Positions 20,838 to 33,028 of a stretch of 64,000 bases of DNA are shown piece after piece. Each line of letters opens with the position of its first letter. Positions within the stretch are counted from its first letter, which is position 1. Where the stretch lies: NCBI GenBank assembly GCA_945888325.1, contig CAMDAC010000005.1:62001-126000 (forward strand), written 5' to 3'. The translations under genes were made by a program, and so were the position numbers. Under the pieces are notes generated by a model. That model was not told the DNA's origin. It saw only the letters and a list, made by a program, of their open reading frames with translations, and made no database searches. Origin of the DNA: Candidatus Sulfopaludibacter sp. SbA3. Its GTDB lineage: Bacteria; Pseudomonadota; Alphaproteobacteria; Caulobacterales; Hyphomonadaceae.

Positions 20838-22991
20838 TCAGTCGCGCCCGCCTGAGGGGCCGCGTTTGGCGGGTTTCGGGCCGGATTTGAAGCCGGTTTT
20901 GGGGCCCTTTGAGGTGCTTGGCTTTCCCTTGAAGCCGCCCTTGGCGCGCGCAACGCCGGGGCCGGTCTTGGCGGCGTACTTGGCGCTCGGCTTGGCGCGG
21001 GGCTTGCCGCCCTTGGCGCGGTCGTCCTGCACATATTCAGACGGCGCGAAGGCGCGGGGCGCCGGGGCTTCGTCGAAGCTGCGCTCACGGGGCGCCCGCT
21101 CGCGGGCAGGACGTTCGGCGCGCTCTGCAGGCGGGCGATCCTTGCGGTAGGCTGGGCGGGGGGCGTCGTCGCGGCTGCGCTCGCGGCGCGGCGGGCTGCG
21201 GTCTTCGGACGGCGAAAACGGCTCGGGCTCCGGCACACCGTCCAGCGGGAAGGCTTGCAGGCTGCCTTCGAGGCGGCCGGACTCGCCGACCTTCTCGAAC
21301 AGCCGCATCGCGCCCTGCGGCGTCAGCTCGACATGCGTGTTGCCGGTGTTGATCCGGATCTGGCCAATGTCTTCGCGCTCGAGGCCGCCGGCCTTGCACA
21401 GCATCGGCAGCAGCCATTTCGGGTCGGCGTTCTTCTTGCGGCCCACGTTGATCGCAATCCAGATCGCGCCGGGAAGGTCAGCGCGTTCGGTGCGGGCACG
21501 TTTCTCGCGCGGCGGTCGGTCCTCACGGGCGGGACGGTCCTCGCGGGTCGTCCACTCTTCGCGCGGCGCGCGTTCCGGACGATCCGGACGATCTGGGCGG
21601 ATGCGTTCCGGCCGGTCGCGCAGCGAGCGCTCGGGCCGTTCCCAATCCGGCTTGGCCTTGCGGTCGCTGGCGCGGTCATCAACATCGCGCAGTTCTTCTG
21701 GCGCGGAGCGGCCTTCGCGCTTGGCGCGCACGAACGCTGCGGCAACGGCTTCGGCGCCGTGCTGGGCGAGGAGCTGCTCAACGAGCTTTTTCTCATGCGC
21801 GTTGGCCGGTTCGCTGATCGCAGCGTCGGAGAGAAGGCGGGCATCGTCCTGGCGGGCGATCTCGTCGGCCGAGGGGGGCTTGCCCCAGGTCGCGGAGATC
21901 TTGGCATCGCCCAGCAGGCGTTCTACGCGGCGGCGGGCTTTGGGGGCAACTAGCAGCGCGCTGACGCCCTTGCGGCCAGCGCGGCCCGTGCGGCCAGAGC
22001 GGTGCAGCAGCGTGGCGGGATCGCGCGGCAGGTCGGCATGGATTACGAGGCCTAGGTTCTGCAGGTCGAGGCCGCGGGCGGCGACGTCCGTGGCGATACA
22101 GACGCGGGCGCGGCCATCGCGCAGGGCCTGCAGCGCGTTGGAGCGTTCCTTCTGGCTGAGCTCGCCGGACAGGGCGACGACCGGGAAGCCGCGGTTGCCC
22201 ATCCGGCTCATCAGCTTGTTCACGGCGGCGCGGGTGGAGCAGAACACCAGCGCGCTTTCGGAATCGGAATGGCGCACGATGTTGACGATGGCGTTCTCTT
22301 CATCGCCGGGCGCCACGAGCAGCGCCTTGTATTCGATGTCGACGTGCTGGCTCTTTTCGGCGTCGGTGGTGACGCGCGCCGCGTTCTTCTGGTAGCGCGC
22401 GGCGAGGGCCGCGATGCCTTTCGGAACGGTGGCCGAGAACATCAGTGTACGGCGCTCTTCGGGCGTGCCCTCGAGGATCAGTTCAAGCTCTTCGCGAAAG
22501 CCCATGTCGAGCATCTCGTCGGCCTCGTCCAGCACCACGACGCGTACGCCGCCGGTGACCAGCGAGCCGCGCTTGATGTGGTCGGCCAGGCGGCCGGGTG
22601 TGCCGATGACGATATGCGCGCCGCGTTCGAGCGCGCGGCGTTCATCGCGCATGTCCATGCCGCCTACGCAGGTGGCGAGGCGGGCGCCGGCAATGCCGTA
22701 CAGCCAGGCGAGTTCGCGGGCGACCTGCACGGCCAGTTCGCGCGTCGGCGCGACGATCAGCGCGAGGGGGGCGGAAGCAGGCGCAAGCGTGTCTTCGCCG
22801 GACAGAAGAGCATCCGCCATGGCGAGGCCAAAGGCGACGGTCTTGCCGGAGCCGGTCTGGGCGGAGACGAGCAGGTCCTTGTCGGACAGGTGCGGCACCA
22901 GGACGGCAGACTGGACCTGTGTGAGATCGGTATATCCGCGTGCGGAAAGTGCGCCGGCGAGTGCGGCGGGGAGCGTGTCGGGGAGATTCAT
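20838..22991 (-). CDS. DEAD-box RNA helicase, CsdA/DeaD-like, with long basic tail
   Basis: 717 aa. ATP-dependent RNA helicase. Motif I AQTGSGKT, Ia PTRELA, II VLDEADEMLDMGF, III SAT, V TDVAARGLD, VI HRSGRTGRAGR. After the core come a charged linker of Arg-Pro-Glu/Asp repeats, a DbpA-type RNA-binding domain (GAIWIAINVGRKKNADPKWLLPMLC), and a disordered Lys/Gly/Arg-rich tail. CsdA-type enzymes act in ribosome assembly and mRNA decay, often in the cold. Divergent from hemN. Confidence 0.93.
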   Translation of the reverse strand: MNLPDTLPAALAGALSARGYTDLTQVQSAVLVPHLSDKDLLVSAQTGSGKTVAFGLAMADALLSGEDTLAPASAPLALIVAPTRELAVQVARELAWLYGIAGARLATCVGGMDMRDERRALERGAHIVIGTPGRLADHIKRGSLVTGGVRVVVLDEADEMLDMGFREELELILEGTPEERRTLMFSATVPKGIAALAARYQKNAARVTTDAEKSQHVDIEYKALLVAPGDEENAIVNIVRHSDSESALVFCSTRAAVNKLMSRMGNRGFPVVALSGELSQKERSNALQALRDGRARVCIATDVAARGLDLQNLGLVIHADLPRDPATLLHRSGRTGRAGRKGVSALLVAPKARRRVERLLGDAKISATWGKPPSADEIARQDDARLLSDAAISEPANAHEKKLVEQLLAQHGAEAVAAAFVRAKREGRSAPEELRDVDDRASDRKAKPDWERPERSLRDRPERIRPDRPDRPERAPREEWTTREDRPAREDRPPREKRARTERADLPGAIWIAINVGRKKNADPKWLLPMLCKAGGLEREDIGQIRINTGNTHVELTPQGAMRLFEKVGESGRLEGSLQAFPLDGVPEPEPFSPSEDRSPPRRERSRDDAPRPAYRKDRPPAERAERPARERAPRERSFDEAPAPRAFAPSEYVQDDRAKGGKPRAKPSAKYAAKTGPGVARAKGGFKGKPSTSKGPKTGFKSGPKPAKRGPSGGRD

Positions 22992-23088
22992 AAAACGGCT
23001 TTCGGGCGATAAGGGGGCCTATTGGCACGTTTGGAGGCTTGCGGCTATGGCCAACCTGCCGTTGCGGCGGGCCCCGCGGGGCCGGAAT

Positions 23089-23104
23089 TAGGGAAATATC
23101 CCTA
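23089..23104. promoter_or_regulatory. Palindrome upstream of hemN
   Basis: TAGGGA (23089-23094), 4-nt spacer, TCCCTA (23099-23104). The 4-nt spacer between short arms is the same as in FNR-type boxes, but the bases are not the FNR consensus TTGAT-N4-ATCAA. It lies 36 nt upstream of the hemN ATG, in the divergent promoter region shared with the helicase gene. Confidence 0.35.
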
Positions 23105-23140
23105 GAGGAGACGCCCGCCCGGATGTGTAAACCAAGGCGC

Positions 23141-24493
23141 ATGAACCCCGACTGGATCCCCTTCGCTGCACGCGCCGTGCCCCGCTACACCAGCTATCCG
23201 ACGGCCGCGGACTTCACCGGCGCCGTCAGCGAGAGCGACGCAGGCGTCTGGGCCGCGAGCGTTGCGCCGGGCAAACCGCTCTCCGTTTACCTTCACATCC
23301 CCTTCTGCGAGACGCTTTGTTGGTATTGCGGCTGCGCCACCAGCGTGCCGAACGGCTACCGCCGCGTCGGCGAGTATGCCGCGCGCCTGAAGGCCGAGAT
23401 TGATGTGTGGGCCCGCGCGCTCGGACCGCATGGCGGCATAGGCCACCTCCATTTCGGGGGCGGCTCGCCCAACGCGCTGCAGGCGGACGATTTTGCCGCA
23501 CTCATTGAGGCGCTCCGAGGCCGTATCGGCATCCGGCCCGGCGCCGAAATCGCGGTCGAGCTTGATCCGCGCACGATGCATGACGGCCAGGTGGAGGCTT
23601 TCGCCGCGGCCGGCGTGACACGGGCGAGTCTTGGCGTGCAGACTCTGGCGCCGGCGGTGCAGACCGCCGTTAACCGCATCCAGCCGCCGGACATGGTGGC
23701 GGGCCTCGTCGCCTCCCTGAAATCGGCAGGCGTCGCCGCGATCAACATGGACCTGATGTACGGCCTGCCGCACCAGAACACCGAAGATGTCGTCGCCGCC
23801 GCGCAATTCGCAGCTGAGCAGGGCGCGGCGCGTATTTCTGTCTTTGGCTACGCACACCTGCCCTGGTTCGCGAAACACCATAAGGCCATCGACGAGGCCG
23901 CGCTGCCGGATCTGATCGAGCGGTTGGAGCAGGCAGGCGCAGCGGCGGACGCCCTCGTTGCCGCAGGTTATCTCCCCATCGGTCTTGACCACTACTCTCG
24001 CGCAGATGACGCGCTGGCGGTTGCCTATCGGGAAGGGCGCCTGCGCCGGAACTTCCAAGGGTATACGGACGATCCCTGCGAAACGCTGATCGGCATGGGC
24101 GCCACGTCCATCTCGCAGTTCCGCGAAGGTTTCGTGCAGAACCTGAAAGACCGAAAGGCGTGGAGTGAGGCGATTGCCGCCGGGCGACTGCCGGTGGAGC
24201 GCGGCATCGCCCTGACGCCGGACGACCGGCTGCGCGCCCGCGCCATCGAACGCGTGATGTGTGATCTCTCCGTGGATGCTGCGGAGGTGTGCCGTGAGAT
24301 GGACGCGCCGGAGAGCAGCCTTGGCGATGCGCTGGACCGCGCTCGGGCCTTGCAGTCCGCCGGCTTGTGCACCGTGAGCGGCACGCGCATCGACGTACCC
24401 GACACCGCGCGCCTCTTCCTGCGCACCGTCGCCCAATGCTTCGACGCGCGCACCCCTGCCGCGCCGCAACAGCGGCACGCCAAGGCGGTTTAG
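23141..24493 (+). CDS. hemN: Oxygen-independent coproporphyrinogen III oxidase
   Basis: Radical SAM enzyme that decarboxylates coproporphyrinogen III to protoporphyrinogen IX without oxygen. 450 aa, close to the E. coli 457. N-terminal PRYTSYPTA is diagnostic, the cluster motif is C-x3-C-x2-C with the extra Cys (PFCETLCWYCGC), and GGGSPN and the HemN_C domain follow. An in-frame ATG at 23123 would add six unconserved residues. Its presence suggests growth at low oxygen. Converges on fghA with a 4-bp overlap. Confidence 0.96.
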   Translation: MNPDWIPFAARAVPRYTSYPTAADFTGAVSESDAGVWAASVAPGKPLSVYLHIPFCETLCWYCGCATSVPNGYRRVGEYAARLKAEIDVWARALGPHGGIGHLHFGGGSPNALQADDFAALIEALRGRIGIRPGAEIAVELDPRTMHDGQVEAFAAAGVTRASLGVQTLAPAVQTAVNRIQPPDMVAGLVASLKSAGVAAINMDLMYGLPHQNTEDVVAAAQFAAEQGAARISVFGYAHLPWFAKHHKAIDEAALPDLIERLEQAGAAADALVAAGYLPIGLDHYSRADDALAVAYREGRLRRNFQGYTDDPCETLIGMGATSISQFREGFVQNLKDRKAWSEAIAAGRLPVERGIALTPDDRLRARAIERVMCDLSVDAAEVCREMDAPESSLGDALDRARALQSAGLCTVSGTRIDVPDTARLFLRTVAQCFDARTPAAPQQRHAKAV

Positions 24494-25329
24494 CCCTTCA
24501 GCACTTTCGCATGATGGGCGATGTGTTCGTCCATGAAGGTCGCGATGAAATAATAGTCGTGGCCATAGCCTTCGCGCAGCCGGTAATCGAGGCGCTGGCC
24601 TTCCTTTTCGCACGCCTCGATGAAGATCTGCGGCTTCAGCTGCGGCTCCAGGAACTGGTCGGCCGTGCCGGTATCGACGAGGATCAGTGCTTTCGACGCG
24701 CCCTCCTTCACCAGTTCGGTGGAGTCATACTGCTCCCAAGCCACGGACGGCGGGCCGAGATAGGCGGTGAACGCCTTCTCGCCCCAGGGCACCCGGGCCG
24801 GCGACGTGATCGGCGAGAAGGCCGAGCAGGATTTGTACGTCTCCGGATGTTTCAGGTGCAGCGTGATTGCCCCGTGCCCACCCATTGAGTGACCGAAAAT
24901 TCCCTGACGCGCCATGTCGGACGGGAAGTTCGCCTCGATCAGGCCGGGCAGTTCATCGGTGATGTATTGGTCCATCTTGTAGTGCTTGTCCCACGGCGCC
25001 TGCGTGGCGGTGAGGTAGAAGCCCGCGCCCTGGCCGAGGTCATAGGCATCATCATTCGGCACGCCCGGCCCACGCGGGCTGGTGTCGGGCGCGATGATCA
25101 TCACCCCATGCCGCGCCGCATGTTCCTGCACGCCGGATTTCTCCATCATGTTCGCCCAGGTGCAGGTCAGCCCCGACAGGTACCAAAGCACCGGCGCCGG
25201 ACCGTGCGCCGCCTGCGGCGGCGTATAAACCGCAAAGCGCATCTTGCACCCCAGTAGCGCGCTCTCATGATCGTGTACGGACAATGTGCCGCCAAAGGAT
25301 TTCCAGGAGGAGACGGGGGTCAGTGTCAT
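24490..25329 (-). CDS. fghA: S-formylglutathione hydrolase
   Basis: Esterase-D-type serine hydrolase releasing formate and glutathione from S-formylglutathione, the last step of glutathione-dependent formaldehyde oxidation. 279 aa, the family size. Nucleophile elbow GHSMGGHGA, catalytic His in EGYGHDYYFI, oxyanion region YLSGLTCTWANMMEKSG, all conserved. The start at 25329 gives MTLTPVSSWKSFGG; upstream in-frame sequence to 25416 is not conserved. Works with frmA further upstream on the same strand. Confidence 0.96.
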   Translation of the reverse strand: MTLTPVSSWKSFGGTLSVHDHESALLGCKMRFAVYTPPQAAHGPAPVLWYLSGLTCTWANMMEKSGVQEHAARHGVMIIAPDTSPRGPGVPNDDAYDLGQGAGFYLTATQAPWDKHYKMDQYITDELPGLIEANFPSDMARQGIFGHSMGGHGAITLHLKHPETYKSCSAFSPITSPARVPWGEKAFTAYLGPPSVAWEQYDSTELVKEGASKALILVDTGTADQFLEPQLKPQIFIEACEKEGQRLDYRLREGYGHDYYFIATFMDEHIAHHAKVLKG

Positions 25330-25333
25330 AGAA

Positions 25334-25645
25334 CTATTCCTTTGAACTTGGGGTGGGGCGCGGCCTTGGAAAGGAAACGGCGAAGCCATTCTCGACATAG
25401 CCTTCATCGGGCTCATTATGCGGCGTGCCCGCTTCGGTATAGTAAGCGAGGTTCGGAAATCGCGCGGTCACTTCCGTTTTCAGCTCAGCCGTCAGTCCTC
25501 GCTCCATATGAGCAACCAGCGCCTTTGACCATTGCGCCAGCGAGACGACCCGTTTGCCACCTTCCACCGCCTGGTCGATCACCCATCGGATGGCGGGCGA
25601 GCCCACGGGGGAAAGATCCACCGGCGCCTCGCCGCGCCAGCTCAT
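25334..25645 (-). CDS. Small protein of unknown function, possibly part of a decayed gene
   Basis: 103 aa starting MSWRGEAPVDLSPVG and ending 4 bp before fghA. I do not recognise a domain. The ATG overlaps a TGA of another frame (ATGA), and the upstream neighbour is a methyltransferase fragment in a different frame, so this could be the C-terminal half of a frameshifted gene or an independent gene. The composition (balanced charges, no Arg-rich shadow look) supports real coding history. Confidence 0.4.
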   Translation of the reverse strand: MSWRGEAPVDLSPVGSPAIRWVIDQAVEGGKRVVSLAQWSKALVAHMERGLTAELKTEVTARFPNLAYYTEAGTPHNEPDEGYVENGFAVSFPRPRPTPSSKE

Positions 25646-25946
25646 TCTGGCGAAGCCGCAATGCACTCGATCTCCAGCCCTGCGCCGAAGGCGAGACCGC
25701 TTCCGAGACGCGAAACGCAACCTCGCCGGGCTCGGCCGGATTGCCGAGCGCAACGGAGTGGACTTCGAAGCCCCGTCCGAGAAGGGCCGGCGCGTGGGCC
25801 GGAAGGGGTTCGATGGCGACGGTGCGCGGAATGTTCAGGGCACGGACGAGATAGCTGGCGAACGCGCCATCATTCGCGCCGATGTCGATGAGCGCCGGAA
25901 ACCGGTGACGGAGGTTCAGCCAGGATACGTCGGCAATCGGAAGCAT
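25485..25946 (-). pseudogene. FkbM-type methyltransferase, N-terminal remnant
   Basis: The first 75 residues read as a SAM-methyltransferase beginning: LIDIGANDGAFASYLVRALN (SAM-binding glycine motif), TVAIEPLPAHAP, and HSVALGNPAEPGEVAFRVSEA. After about residue 85 this frame turns Arg/Gly-rich without structure, while other minus-strand frames carry better sequence (GLEIECIAASPE before a stop, then the 103-aa frame ending at 25334). FkbM proteins are normally about 200-280 aa, so this looks truncated and frameshifted. A sequencing error is the alternative. Confidence 0.45.
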
Positions 25947-26037
25947 GTGGCAATTCCGTCTGGGCGGCAGCCGGGAGGCGGCATGGTCCGGGGTGTTGTC
26001 TTACACTGGACCATGCCGCAAGGCCAATCCGGTAAGC

Positions 26038-26415
26038 CTAGGCGCGGTGCAGCGCGCAGAGCTTGTTGCCGTCAGGGTCGCGCAGGTAGGCGAGGTAGAG
26101 CGCGCCCGCGCCTTCGCCGCGCCAGCCCGGCGGGTCTTCGATCGCCTTGCCGCCGGCTGCGACGCCCGCCGCATGCCAGGCATCCGCCTGCTGGGTAGAG
26201 GCCATGGCGAGACCGATGGTCATGCCGTTTCCGCTGGTTGCGGGCGCGCCGTCAATCGGCGGCGTGACGAGGAAGATGCCGCCATTGTGCATGTAGACGA
26301 GGCGACCCTTCGGGTCGGTGATGCCCGGTTTTCCGCCCACGGACGAAAACAGGGCGTCGTAGAACGCCTTGGACTTTGCGATGTCGTTCGAGCCGACCAT
26401 CATGTGACTGTACAT
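26038..26415 (-). CDS. VOC family protein (glyoxalase/bleomycin-resistance fold)
   Basis: 125 aa, one VOC module pair. Begins MYSHMMVGSNDIAKSKAFYDALF and ends ALYLAYLRDPDGNKLCALHR, the standard family start and finish, with His and Glu-type metal ligand positions. Lies inside the formaldehyde cluster on the same strand, so a role in glutathione-adduct chemistry is possible but unproven. Confidence 0.85.
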   Translation of the reverse strand: MYSHMMVGSNDIAKSKAFYDALFSSVGGKPGITDPKGRLVYMHNGGIFLVTPPIDGAPATSGNGMTIGLAMASTQQADAWHAAGVAAGGKAIEDPPGWRGEGAGALYLAYLRDPDGNKLCALHRA

Positions 26416-26444
26416 TCGTAGTTCCTCCAGGTGTTGATCAGAAG

Positions 26445-26911
26445 TCAGTTTGCAGGCGGCCGGGCGCCATGGTCGGCAAAGGCCGACATCGCGGGGCCGT
26501 AGTCTTCGGGCGCAGGAAAGCCGTCAAAGCTGAACTCCGCACCGGTCGTGGCATAGGGCAGGCGCTCGCGTGTCATGGTCTCGATGATCGGGCGCACCCA
26601 GCTCGCATCCTCCAGCATGCCGGGCCGGAAGTTCACGAAGGGCAATCCCGGCATCTGCGTGAACAGCCAGTTCTTGCAGTGCGGGCAGAACATCTGCTGG
26701 TTCTCGGCGTGCAGGCCGCCGGTTACCGGCTCGCCTTCGGTCACCTCAAACCCGTCGGCAGGCAGCAGCAGCGACAGCGAATACGGCCCGCTCGTCAGCT
26801 TCTGGCAGCCAGTACAATGGCACGCCATCGACACCACCGGCGCCTTGGTCACGCGCATCTTCACCTGCCCGCACAGGCAGCTGGCATTCCAGGGCAGGCG
26901 CCAGTTGTCCA

Positions 26912-26912
<1 letters not shown>
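26445..26912 (-). CDS. GFA family protein (glutathione-dependent formaldehyde-activating fold)
   Basis: 155 aa, Mss4-like zinc fold. Zinc and structural cysteines: CLCGQ, ACHCTGC, FCPHC. GFA proteins were proposed to speed S-hydroxymethylglutathione formation; direct evidence for that is disputed, but the gene directly follows frmA with a TGATG stop/start overlap, so translation is coupled and the pathway link is strong here. Confidence 0.9.
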
Positions 26913-30352
<3,440 letters not shown>

Positions 30353-30357
30353 TCCCG

Positions 30358-30828
30358 ATGTCCTCAAAGCCGGCCAAGACCGCGCCAGCAACCGACCCCG
30401 GCGCGCTTTACTTCCAGCTCTTCAACGAGATCGGCATCATCGCCCAGCTCTCCGGCAACCGCTTCCAGCGCGTGCTCCCTAAGGGTCTCACGGTCGCGCA
30501 GTTCACCCTGCTCAATCATTGCGTCCGGCTCGGCGATGGATGGACGCCGATGCGGCTCGCCGCCGCCTTCCAGGTCACCAAGGGCACGATGACCAACACG
30601 CTGCAGAAGCTTGAAGCGAAGGGTTTCATCCGCGTCGATCCAGATCCGGACGATGCCCGCTCCAAACGCGTCTTCCTCACGCCTGCCGGAAAGCAGGCGC
30701 GCGACGCGTCGATCAAGGCGCTCATGCCGGAGATTGCTCAACTGCCGGCAGGTTTTCCGCCGGACCTCGCCGCCGAAATTCTCCCGTCACTAGAACGCCT
30801 GCGAATCGGGCTCGACACGAACCGTTGA
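30358..30828 (+). CDS. MarR family transcriptional regulator
   Basis: 156 aa. Winged helix: LTVAQFTLLNHCVRL, recognition helix VTKGTMTNTLQKLEAKGFI, wing RVDPDPDDARSKRVFLTPAGK. Dimeric MarR proteins usually repress their own operon and respond to small phenolic or oxidative ligands. A matching palindrome (29157-29190) lies in the operon promoter, so autoregulation is likely (inference). A TTG at 30349 is an alternative start. Confidence 0.93.
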   Translation: MSSKPAKTAPATDPGALYFQLFNEIGIIAQLSGNRFQRVLPKGLTVAQFTLLNHCVRLGDGWTPMRLAAAFQVTKGTMTNTLQKLEAKGFIRVDPDPDDARSKRVFLTPAGKQARDASIKALMPEIAQLPAGFPPDLAAEILPSLERLRIGLDTNR

Positions 30829-30863
30829 ACCTTCCATCATCGCCCCAATCAGGGGAACGATGC

Positions 30864-31979
30864 ATGAAATGGGTTCTGTGGGGTCTCGGCGGGCTCGTGT
30901 TCGCGTTCTGGGCGAGCTGGTCCTGGGCCGGGCGCGACCTGCGGCCCTTGGACGAGATTGAACGCGCCCGTGCGCCCGGCCAGTTTGCCGAAGTGCCCGG
31001 CGCCAAGATCCATTACCGCCTGACCGGGCCCGAAGGCGCGCCGCTGATCGTCATGGTGCACGGTTTCTCGACGCCCGGATTCATCTTTGACCAGAACGCC
31101 GAAGCCCTGCGCGTGGCCGGCTTCCGTGTGCTGCAGTTCGATCATCTTGGCCGCGGCTGGTCCGACAGGCCCGCGAGCCGCTACGATACCGACTTCTACG
31201 ACTGGGAACTCCTCGCCCTCCTCGATGCGTTGCAGATTACCGAGCCTGCCGGATTTGTCGGCCTGTCGATGGGTGGCCCCATCGTTGCGGAGTTTGCCGT
31301 GCGGCATCCGGAGCGGGTGGCGCGCGTGTTCCTGTTTGTTCCCGCCGGGCTCGATGTGGCAGGCACGGAGGGGGCCCAGGCATCACTGATCCGCACGCCG
31401 GTGATCGGCGACTGGCTCTGGCGCATGGTGGCGATGCCGTCGGTCGCCAACGACCCCCAGTACGACGAATCCGGCCTGGCGCCCGAGGACCGGTTGCAGG
31501 GAGATGTCCGTGAACAGATGAAATACCGCGGCTATGGCCGCGCGCTGCTGTCCACCTTCCGGCACTTCCCGATGCGCGGCCGCGAAGACACCTACGCCGC
31601 GCTCGCGGCCACCGGCATCCCGGTCGCCGCTGTGTTCGGCACCAATGATCCGACGGTGCTGATCGCCAGTGCCAACCAAATGCGCGGGGTGATGCCCGAG
31701 GCAAATGTGCATATCCTCGAAGGCGCCGATCACGGCCTCAACTACAAGCGGCACAGGGACGTAAACCCCATCCTCACCGGCTGGTTTGAACAGGAAGCCG
31801 CCTGGTTCGAAGGCAAGCCCGAGCCCGAAATCCAGTCGGTTTTCGATACCGGCGAAGAAGAAATCATCGACCCCGCGTTGCTTGATTCTATGCGTCAACA
31901 ACCGCCGAACATGATTCCACACGTACCCTCTGGGCCTGCGTGCCGAATGTCTCGAATAGGTACGCGTCGGTGCCCGTAA
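30864..31979 (+). CDS. Membrane-anchored alpha/beta hydrolase
   Basis: 371 aa. Starts at an ATG with AGGGGA 8 nt upstream. A single N-terminal hydrophobic helix (KWVLWGLGGLVFAFWASWSW) anchors it. HGFSTPG oxyanion motif, nucleophile elbow GLSMGG, Asp in FGTNDPT and His in EGADHGLNY complete the triad. The last 92 bp overlap the 3' end of recF on the other strand, giving an unusual Pro/Arg-rich tail. Likely co-transcribed with the MarR gene; substrate unknown. Confidence 0.85.
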   Translation: MKWVLWGLGGLVFAFWASWSWAGRDLRPLDEIERARAPGQFAEVPGAKIHYRLTGPEGAPLIVMVHGFSTPGFIFDQNAEALRVAGFRVLQFDHLGRGWSDRPASRYDTDFYDWELLALLDALQITEPAGFVGLSMGGPIVAEFAVRHPERVARVFLFVPAGLDVAGTEGAQASLIRTPVIGDWLWRMVAMPSVANDPQYDESGLAPEDRLQGDVREQMKYRGYGRALLSTFRHFPMRGREDTYAALAATGIPVAAVFGTNDPTVLIASANQMRGVMPEANVHILEGADHGLNYKRHRDVNPILTGWFEQEAAWFEGKPEPEIQSVFDTGEEEIIDPALLDSMRQQPPNMIPHVPSGPACRMSRIGTRRCP

Positions 31980-33000
31980 GCCATGCCTGACCGTTGAGCG
32001 CGGCGAGCTCGCCGAAAAGGGCGGTGCGCCGGTCCGGGTCCAGATGCGCTGCCGCCTCGTCGAGCAGCAAGAGCGGGGCAGGGCCCTCTCCGTTCACGGA
32101 CAATGCACCGGCTGACGCCAGCACCAGCCCAATCAGCAGCGCCTTCTGCTGCCCGGTCGAGGCCTCGCCCGCCGGCGCGCCGGAGGGCCGGTGGATCACG
32201 CCAAGGTCAGACCGGTGCGGCCCGCTCAGCGTGCGCCCCGCGCCGATGTCGCGCCTCCGCCCGTTTCTGTAGGCGTCGACCAGAAGATCGAAGATCGCGC
32301 GGAAATCCTCGCCCTGCAGCGCCGCGGCCTCCGCCTCGCCTTCCAGCGAAAGGTCCGCCTTCGGAAAATGCCCCTCGGGCCGCGCATCAATCGCCGCCTG
32401 CAACTCCGCCAGCACCAGCGCTCGGTTCACCGCGATCTCGGCGCCCGCCTCCGCGAGGCGCGCCTCGATCGCATCTGCCCAGGCCGGGTCCACATGCCCG
32501 CGCTCCAGCAGCGCGTTGCGCTCGGCCAATGCCTTCTCATAGCGCGTCGAGGCGCCCCCGTGCGAAGGCTGATGCGCCATCACCAGCCGGTCAAAGAACC
32601 GCCGCCGCTCCGAAGCGCCGCCCCGGAACACGCCGTCCATCGCCGGCGTCAGCCAGATCAGCCGCATCCGTTCCGCCAGGTCGCCGGGGCTCGCCGGCGC
32701 GCCGTCGATGCGCACCGACCGTTTGGCGGGCCCCGCGCCTTCCAGCGCAATGCCGATCTTCTGCTCGCCGTCCAGGACGCCCGAAATCGTCCAGCCACCG
32801 GCTGCGCCGTGGCGCGTCATCTCCGCCAGCTGCGCCGCCCGCAAGCCGCGCCCCGGCCCGAACTGGCTGATCGCTTCCAACAGGTTGGTCTTGCCCGCCC
32901 CGTTCGAGCCATAGAGGCACACCGGCCGCCCATCGAGCACCAGCGTGAGTCTCTCGTAGTTCCGGAAATCGGTGAGGGTGAGACGGGTAAGGGCGGTCAT
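31888..33000 (-). CDS. recF: DNA replication and repair protein RecF
   Basis: SMC-like ATPase that helps load RecA at gaps through the RecFOR pathway. 370 aa. Walker A YGSNGAGKTNLLEA, ABC signature TGQQKALLIGLVLA, Walker B PLLLLDEAAAHLDPDRR. Lies 28 bp downstream of dnaN on the same strand. The 3' end overlaps the convergent hydrolase gene by 92 bp. Confidence 0.97.
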   Translation of the reverse strand: MTALTRLTLTDFRNYERLTLVLDGRPVCLYGSNGAGKTNLLEAISQFGPGRGLRAAQLAEMTRHGAAGGWTISGVLDGEQKIGIALEGAGPAKRSVRIDGAPASPGDLAERMRLIWLTPAMDGVFRGGASERRRFFDRLVMAHQPSHGGASTRYEKALAERNALLERGHVDPAWADAIEARLAEAGAEIAVNRALVLAELQAAIDARPEGHFPKADLSLEGEAEAAALQGEDFRAIFDLLVDAYRNGRRRDIGAGRTLSGPHRSDLGVIHRPSGAPAGEASTGQQKALLIGLVLASAGALSVNGEGPAPLLLLDEAAAHLDPDRRTALFGELAALNGQAWLTGTDAYLFETFGTQAQRVRVESCSAVVDA

Positions 33001-33028
33001 TGTTCGAAGGGCCCGCCGGCCCGCCTGT

